Of a DNA stretch of 12,033 nucleotides, positions 7,980 to 12,033 are shown piece by piece. The notes under the pieces are model-generated. The model was not told the origin of the DNA, searched no databases, and saw nothing but the letters and a program-made list of their open reading frames with translations. Position 1 is the stretch's first letter. The number at the start of each line of letters is the position of its first letter. Source of the DNA: an uncultured Bacteroidales bacterium (GTDB taxonomy: Bacteria > Bacteroidota > Bacteroidia > Bacteroidales > Paludibacteraceae); NCBI GenBank assembly GCA_937910305.1, contig CALEPS010000197.1, positions 1-12,033 on the forward strand. Direction: 5' to 3'. The translations under genes were made by a program, and so were the position numbers.

Positions 7980-10724
7980 TTATAATGTGATATTGAGTCG
8001 GCAAACGAATGTTCGTGGAGCAGCCAACGCCATCGGGCGATAGCTATACTCGGTATTGAGCAGGTTGTTAACCATAAACTGCACCTCCACATGTTCTTTG
8101 AAACGAACGGCTGCGCGCAGGTCCATCGTGAAAATACCATTATTATGGCTCATCCAATAATCATGGAGCGAGAGTCCGTCTTCGTAACCGAAAATAAACA
8201 TACGAGCGTAGTCCATCAGATCTTTCTGCTCTTTTACGCGCTCGTCCACCATAATGTAATCCACCGCCAGAATCTTACTGCGATAAGACATGTTGACACC
8301 GAGAGAGAGCCATTTATAGGTATAGTCAATCGTTGTCTTGAAGGAGTGCTTGTTGCGGTATTTGAGATACTTGGAGTCATTCGATTTATTCTTCATCTGC
8401 AGCGGATCGGAATAGGTTTTCTCCTCCTCGATACGCTTGTCGTTGTCCATATCCTCCGGCTCGGTAAAGGTATAACCGATCGAATAACGCAGATCCATTT
8501 CTTTCTGTATATCCACTTTTCCCGCCGTGCTCACCTCGGCACCGTAGATACGCGCATGGTTTACATTCACGAATTGCGCACCGATACCGATACCCGCGTT
8601 GCTGAGCGATTTGGTGGTCTTGATATCATTAATCATATTCTGCACCTCGCTGATCACATCGTCCATCGAGTTAATCATCGTATAATCCGAATTGCGGAAG
8701 AGACCAAACTGGTACTCGATCATATTCTGGTACTCGGTGTAGAACGCTGCTACGTCAAGCGTACCGGATACCGGACCAAACTTATATAGTTGCTTATAAC
8801 CGATCTCGGCATTGAAACCGGACTCCGGTTTGATATTATGATTCGGATAAACACCTACTCCACCTATATCCTTGCGGGCAAATTTCTCGGTGATAGAAGG
8901 GTTTCTATATCCTTGCCCGAACGAAGCACGGAGGAAGCCGGCTTTGTAGATCTCCCAGTTCAGACCGGCACGGAAGACCGGACGTACCGGGCAAAGCCAT
9001 TTGCCGATCTGGATATTCGCTTCCTTGAGATCATTATCCATGCGGTAGTATTCAAAACGGACACCGGCAGAGAGCGACAGACGGTTCGCTATACGATGGT
9101 CGTATTGGAGGTATGCTGCTAAATTATCCGTCTGGTGCGTGCCGGTGATATTGGCGGTATTGGTAATATGATTCCAGTTAATACCGGTCGTCAGACGCAC
9201 GCCGGATTTCCATTGTTTGGCGAACTGGTAATCCACATAGCCGTTGTATGTCAACTCAGGACGCGTAGGGGTATGATCGGTCATCAGGTTCATCGCGTAC
9301 GCCACTGCGTCTTGCAGTTCTGCTACTGTACCGGTATAACCCAAGCCGTTTTTCACCAAGTCTATACCATTGGTCACCGCCCCCAGCCAGTCCTCGTTTA
9401 CCACAGGAATAGCTACATCTTGGAAAGTAACCAACAATGCGTCCGAAATGGCCATTCCACCATCCGTGTAACCTTTCACTTGGTCGTAATATCCTTTGAC
9501 TTTGTCCAAATCAAACGACTGTACGCCCCATTTGAGCAACTCTTCGGTCGTGAGAGTAGCCGAAGGAGTGGTGATATTATCTGCAGTGACATAGAAACGC
9601 GTGCGCAGTTTGTGCGAGATACCTTTATCTACATCGTCATAATTGAAGAACGGATCGATATTGAAATTATGCTCCTTGCGTCCCATGTTGGTCAGCGGAG
9701 AAGGATGAATCGGGTCCTTGGGGCTGCGCCAGATAAAGAAATCGCCGTATTGGTTCGCTACATAATTGAGGTTGAAGCCCATATTCATGTATTTGCCTTC
9801 CGGCATAGGCTTGTGATAGGTCATGTTTCCGCCCAGACGCGCACGGTCATTGAAACTCTGCTGGCGGAAACCCTCATCTTTGAACCCGCTGATCGCTGCC
9901 GAGAAATCAAAGTCCCCTACCCGGCGCGAATGAGAAGCTTCCGCACCATAATAGAGAGGAAGGCGTGCACCCGTGTAGGAGTAGTTTTTATAATTGTCAT
10001 ATACGCCTACATAACCGGAAATCTTGGTCTCCGGATCCGTTCCGGGACGCTGGGTGCGCACATTGATTACGCCGTTGAGCGCAGACGAGCCGTAGAGAAC
10101 AGACGAAGCTCCTTTGACTACCTCCACCTGCGCCACATTTTCCAAGGGCACGTTATTCCAGTTGATCTCGCCGGTCTTTGGATTCAGGATCGTCATTCCG
10201 TCCATCAGCACCTGGCATCGCGAACCCACGCTATAGGTCCATCCGCCACCGCCACGGATAGACGGTTGTTTGTCTATCACCTCTACGCCGGGAAGCGTCT
10301 GGAGCGTAGCGGACAGGTCTGTAGGAGCCTGGCTGCGTAGCGCCTGCGGTTTCACCACCTCAATAGACACCGTGACATCGGTCATGCGCTGCTCAAAGCG
10401 ACCGGCTGTTACGACTACCTCGTCAAGCACCTCATTGTCACCTTGAAGTACCAGATTATAAACGGACGGAATAGTCTTGAAAACCTTCTCCTCTGTTTGG
10501 TAGCCCACATAAGAGAATTTAATATGAGCAGGTAAGGAAGTGACCTCTAACGAATACGAACCGTCAAAATCCGTAACGGTTCCGCTGTTGTTATCCGTAT
10601 TCAGAATCGTCACACCGATAAGCGGCTCACGCGTAAAAGCGTCGGTAATAATACCCGTTAACGTCTCCGCCCAAAGAACAGGAGAGATAAAAACTAATAC
10701 CAATAAACTGTAAAAATGTTTCAT
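7980..10724 (-). CDS. TonB-dependent outer-membrane receptor with CarboxypepD_reg-like N-terminus
   Basis: 914 aa, full length for the family. Residues 1-19 are a signal peptide (ending VLWA). Residues about 21-95 are a CarboxypepD_reg-like Ig domain (G.I.DAFT.EPLIGV, TDFDGSYSLEV, FSYVGYQT). DEVVVTAG at 101-108 is the conserved segment before the plug, which runs about 112-228 (LQTLPGVEVI, SIRGGGGW, VLMDGM, VEVVKGASSVLYGSSALNGVINV). The rest is the 22-strand barrel, with SFGQGYRNPSITEKF at 601-615 and NHNIKPE at 628-634, in the positions of the FRAP/NPNL-type boxes of heme, colicin and related receptors. There is a long, probably helical loop at about 391-490 and a shorter one at 683-705. It imports a substrate across the outer membrane using TonB energy. 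The substrate is not identifiable. No susD follows, so this is not a SusC/SusD pair. It is the first gene of the operon, about 20 nt downstream of the predicted transcription start. Confidence 0.96.
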   Translation of the reverse strand: MKHFYSLLVLVFISPVLWAETLTGIITDAFTREPLIGVTILNTDNNSGTVTDFDGSYSLEVTSLPAHIKFSYVGYQTEEKVFKTIPSVYNLVLQGDNEVLDEVVVTAGRFEQRMTDVTVSIEVVKPQALRSQAPTDLSATLQTLPGVEVIDKQPSIRGGGGWTYSVGSRCQVLMDGMTILNPKTGEINWNNVPLENVAQVEVVKGASSVLYGSSALNGVINVRTQRPGTDPETKISGYVGVYDNYKNYSYTGARLPLYYGAEASHSRRVGDFDFSAAISGFKDEGFRQQSFNDRARLGGNMTYHKPMPEGKYMNMGFNLNYVANQYGDFFIWRSPKDPIHPSPLTNMGRKEHNFNIDPFFNYDDVDKGISHKLRTRFYVTADNITTPSATLTTEELLKWGVQSFDLDKVKGYYDQVKGYTDGGMAISDALLVTFQDVAIPVVNEDWLGAVTNGIDLVKNGLGYTGTVAELQDAVAYAMNLMTDHTPTRPELTYNGYVDYQFAKQWKSGVRLTTGINWNHITNTANITGTHQTDNLAAYLQYDHRIANRLSLSAGVRFEYYRMDNDLKEANIQIGKWLCPVRPVFRAGLNWEIYKAGFLRASFGQGYRNPSITEKFARKDIGGVGVYPNHNIKPESGFNAEIGYKQLYKFGPVSGTLDVAAFYTEYQNMIEYQFGLFRNSDYTMINSMDDVISEVQNMINDIKTTKSLSNAGIGIGAQFVNVNHARIYGAEVSTAGKVDIQKEMDLRYSIGYTFTEPEDMDNDKRIEEEKTYSDPLQMKNKSNDSKYLKYRNKHSFKTTIDYTYKWLSLGVNMSYRSKILAVDYIMVDERVKEQKDLMDYARMFIFGYEDGLSLHDYWMSHNNGIFTMDLRAAVRFKEHVEVQFMVNNLLNTEYSYRPMALAAPRTFVCRLNITL

Positions 10725-10751
10725 ATTTGCTTAAAAGTCCAAAAAACGGCG

Positions 10752-10785
10752 CAAAGATACAACATTTTTTCGAAATACAGGCAAT
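10752..10785 (-). promoter_or_regulatory. Bacteroidetes-type promoter for the TonB receptor operon
   Basis: On the minus strand TATCTTTG (10759-10752) matches the Bacteroidetes sigma -7 consensus TAnnTTTG exactly. A weak -33 candidate, ATTG (10785-10782), lies 22 nt upstream, slightly further than the usual 19-21. Transcription would start near 10745, leaving a leader of about 20 nt before the ATG at 10724, too short for a riboswitch. The sequence further upstream (10790-10850) is very AT-rich. Confidence 0.65.
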
Positions 10786-10847
10786 TTGAATTTAAGAAAA
10801 AGGTTACTTTTTTTAACTGCAATAATAATCGTATATTAAATATTAAC

Positions 10848-10888
10848 AAAAAAGCACCATTGTTTTATGATTTTCTTAACAATAGTGC
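10848..10888 (-). terminator. Intrinsic terminator after the SDR gene
   Basis: On the minus strand an 11-bp stem GCACTATTGTT (10888-10878) pairs with AACAATGGTGC (10864-10854), with one G-U wobble and a 13-nt loop. It is followed immediately by six T (10853-10848). It lies 23 nt past the stop of the dehydrogenase gene and separates that unit from the receptor operon. Confidence 0.85.
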
Positions 10889-10910
10889 CTTTTAGATAAT
10901 AACAACTCGA

Positions 10911-11768
10911 TTATTTTTGGTATTTCCCTACATATTTGATAGCGAGGAATAACAGCCAATCAGGAGTATGTTTCAAGATCGGCGTGGACAGCCAATTGAT
11001 GAACCCCGGAGTGTCTGCCTTCTTATTCCGGAACATTTTCCGTAGAGCCCTTTTGACGAGTTTCTCAGGAGGTATGGACACCGTAAGATGCACCGCCAGT
11101 TTGCGCAGGTTGGGCGCCAAGCCGAAAAGCCCGGTATCCACCGCCCCGGGAGCCATCACGGTAATACCGACGTTCTGCGGTTTGAGTTCATACCAGATAG
11201 ATTTGGAGAAATTATAGATAAACGCCTTGGTCGCATTGTAGGTCTGAATTCCCGGCATAGCCATCCATGCGGACATAGAACTCATATTGAGAATGTAGCC
11301 TTTCATGCGTTTATGGCCGCATATACGCTGTGCGGCTTCCTCTTCTGTCAGCTGCCGTGCACACATGTCCGCCGCAAAAAGCCGTGTCAACTTGGCTACT
11401 GTGACTACATGCAACTGCAGCATCAGGTCGATACGTTTCATCGAAGTCTCACAATACGGATTGAAAAAGAACACCCCTGCATTATTGATAAGGATATCTA
11501 CCACATAGCCGTTCTCAACACACCAGTCATGAAGTTTTTCTGCTGCGTCAGCAAGACTGAGGTCCGCAAAACGGGCAATGGTTCTGACGCCATAAGCCGC
11601 AGCCAAATCGGAAGCCACCTGCTCCAGTTCTTTTTCCTGATTGCTGATCAGCAACAGGTCACAATGATAATCCCGCGCCAATGCTGTGGCGTATTGCAAT
11701 CCTATTCCGGACGAAGCGCCGGTTACCAAAGCTAACATCGAGCCGCCTGCCATTTGATCATTCACCAT
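10911..11768 (-). CDS. Short-chain dehydrogenase/reductase (classical SDR)
   Basis: 285 aa. NAD(P)-dependent oxidoreductase with a Rossmann fold: TGASSGIG cofactor loop at 16-23, NNAG at 95-98, catalytic Ser164 (NMSS), Tyr177 and Lys181 (YNATK), then PGAV at 207-210. The overall pattern (IWYELKPQNVGITVMAPGAV, hydrophobic C-terminus WLLFLAIKYV) resembles the DltE-like/3-ketoacyl reductase branch. The substrate is unknown. The ATG at 11768 gives an unusually long lead-in for an SDR. ATGs at 11753 and 11738 (the latter giving MLALVTGASSGIG) are equally plausible and there is no clear ribosome binding site to decide. It starts 9 nt after the flavin-oxidoreductase-like gene, so the two are probably co-transcribed, ending at the terminator at 10848-10888. 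Confidence 0.93.
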   Translation of the reverse strand: MVNDQMAGGSMLALVTGASSGIGLQYATALARDYHCDLLLISNQEKELEQVASDLAAAYGVRTIARFADLSLADAAEKLHDWCVENGYVVDILINNAGVFFFNPYCETSMKRIDLMLQLHVVTVAKLTRLFAADMCARQLTEEEAAQRICGHKRMKGYILNMSSMSAWMAMPGIQTYNATKAFIYNFSKSIWYELKPQNVGITVMAPGAVDTGLFGLAPNLRKLAVHLTVSIPPEKLVKRALRKMFRNKKADTPGFINWLSTPILKHTPDWLLFLAIKYVGKYQK

Positions 11769-11777
11769 TTAGTTCTT

Positions 11778-12033
11778 TCATTTGGCCGCAGCAATAGACT
11801 CCTGGGCTTTGCGTTCCAAGTGCGCTATCTCTTTCTTAATGCGTGCGGGTATCTGCTCTCCGTCCCGTTCAACGCACTCGTGGCATTTCATATTCTGCGT
11901 GTACATGCGTCCTACGCAGTAATTCGACCTGCCGCAACCGGCATGATAATGCGGGTTTTCCTGCACGTGATGTACGAACTCGGGATCTTTGATAAGCACG
12001 TGGGCTATCTGGAAGAGTTCAAATCCTTCGTCC
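11778..12033 (-). CDS. C-terminal end of a probable NADH:flavin oxidoreductase (OYE-like), 5' end beyond window
   Basis: The reading frame is open to the right edge. 84 residues are visible, beginning DEGFELFQIAHVLIKDPEFV, with a TGA stop at 11780-11778. The FQIAHVLIKDPEFVHHVQ segment resembles the end of the TIM barrel in Old Yellow Enzyme-type flavoproteins (pattern: ..ARPLI..PD.V...). The following Cys-rich stretch (GCGRSNYCVGRMY...KCHEC, four Cys spaced 5, 10 and 2 residues apart) sits where 2,4-dienoyl-CoA reductase-like members carry their Cys cluster. The spacing does not match the standard iron-sulfur pattern, so cluster binding is uncertain. The end is a charged helix (RIKKEIAHLERKAQESIAAAK). 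The internal GTG at 11999 is not the true start, because similarity to the family continues upstream of it. The family call rests on a short fragment. Confidence 0.6.
   Translation of the reverse strand, partial: DEGFELFQIAHVLIKDPEFVHHVQENPHYHAGCGRSNYCVGRMYTQNMKCHECVERDGEQIPARIKKEIAHLERKAQESIAAAK

Noticed and set aside
9135..10340. Long plus-strand open frame (401 codons) opposite the TonB receptor
   Set aside because: It lies wholly antisense to a full-length, recognisable receptor; its translation is rich in Arg, His and Ile with no domain or signal, as expected for a shadow frame.
7980..10724. SusC/SusD polysaccharide utilisation locus
   Set aside because: The receptor resembles SusC-type proteins only in the N-terminal domain shared by many Bacteroidetes receptors; no SusD or carbohydrate-active enzyme is in the window.
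10725..10910. Cobalamin or other riboswitch leader ahead of the receptor
   Set aside because: The predicted leader is about 20 nt and the rest of the gap is a terminator and AT-rich DNA.

Overview
The window looks like Bacteroidales chromosomal DNA. The signs are a CarboxypepD_reg-like plus TonB-receptor gene with the DEVVVTAG motif, two calycin-like/PCMD secreted proteins, a giant secreted protein built of GCDS...LTV repeats, a Bacteroidetes-type -7 promoter box (TATCTTTG), and no clear Shine-Dalgarno sequences. I cannot name a genus. All genes I support lie on the minus strand, so the gene order below runs right to left.

Right edge (10911-12033): the 3' end of a gene that is probably an NADH:flavin oxidoreductase (Old Yellow Enzyme type), then 9 nt, then a short-chain dehydrogenase/reductase. 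The pair ends at a good intrinsic terminator (10848-10888). The 186-bp gap (10725-10910) holds this terminator, an AT-rich stretch, and the promoter for the next unit.

Main unit (about 10745 down past position 1): four tightly spaced genes with gaps of 18, 19 and 10 nt, almost certainly one operon. They are (i) a 914-aa TonB-dependent outer-membrane receptor without a SusD partner; (ii) an 827-aa secreted protein with a calycin-like N-terminus, a PCMD domain, a third shared domain, six repeat modules and a short C-terminal tail; (iii) a 520-aa paralogue with the same first three domains and tail but no repeat modules; (iv) a giant secreted protein of at least 1,295 residues that runs off the left edge. 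Its N-terminal half contains an internally duplicated discoidin-like/anchor/Big set, and its C-terminal part is a 330-bp (110-aa) tandem repeat made of two alternating modules.

The same A/B module alternation occurs in (ii) and (iv), and (ii) and (iii) are tandem paralogues. The whole operon therefore looks like a single cell-surface system: a TonB-driven importer with two probable ligand-binding surface proteins and one long repeat protein. The substrate cannot be read from the sequence. No SusD, carbohydrate-active enzyme or leader riboswitch is visible in the window, so I would not call it a polysaccharide utilisation locus. The best candidates for something undescribed are the operon as a unit, the module sharing between its members, the patchy homogenisation of the 330-bp repeats, and the conserved short C-terminal tail.
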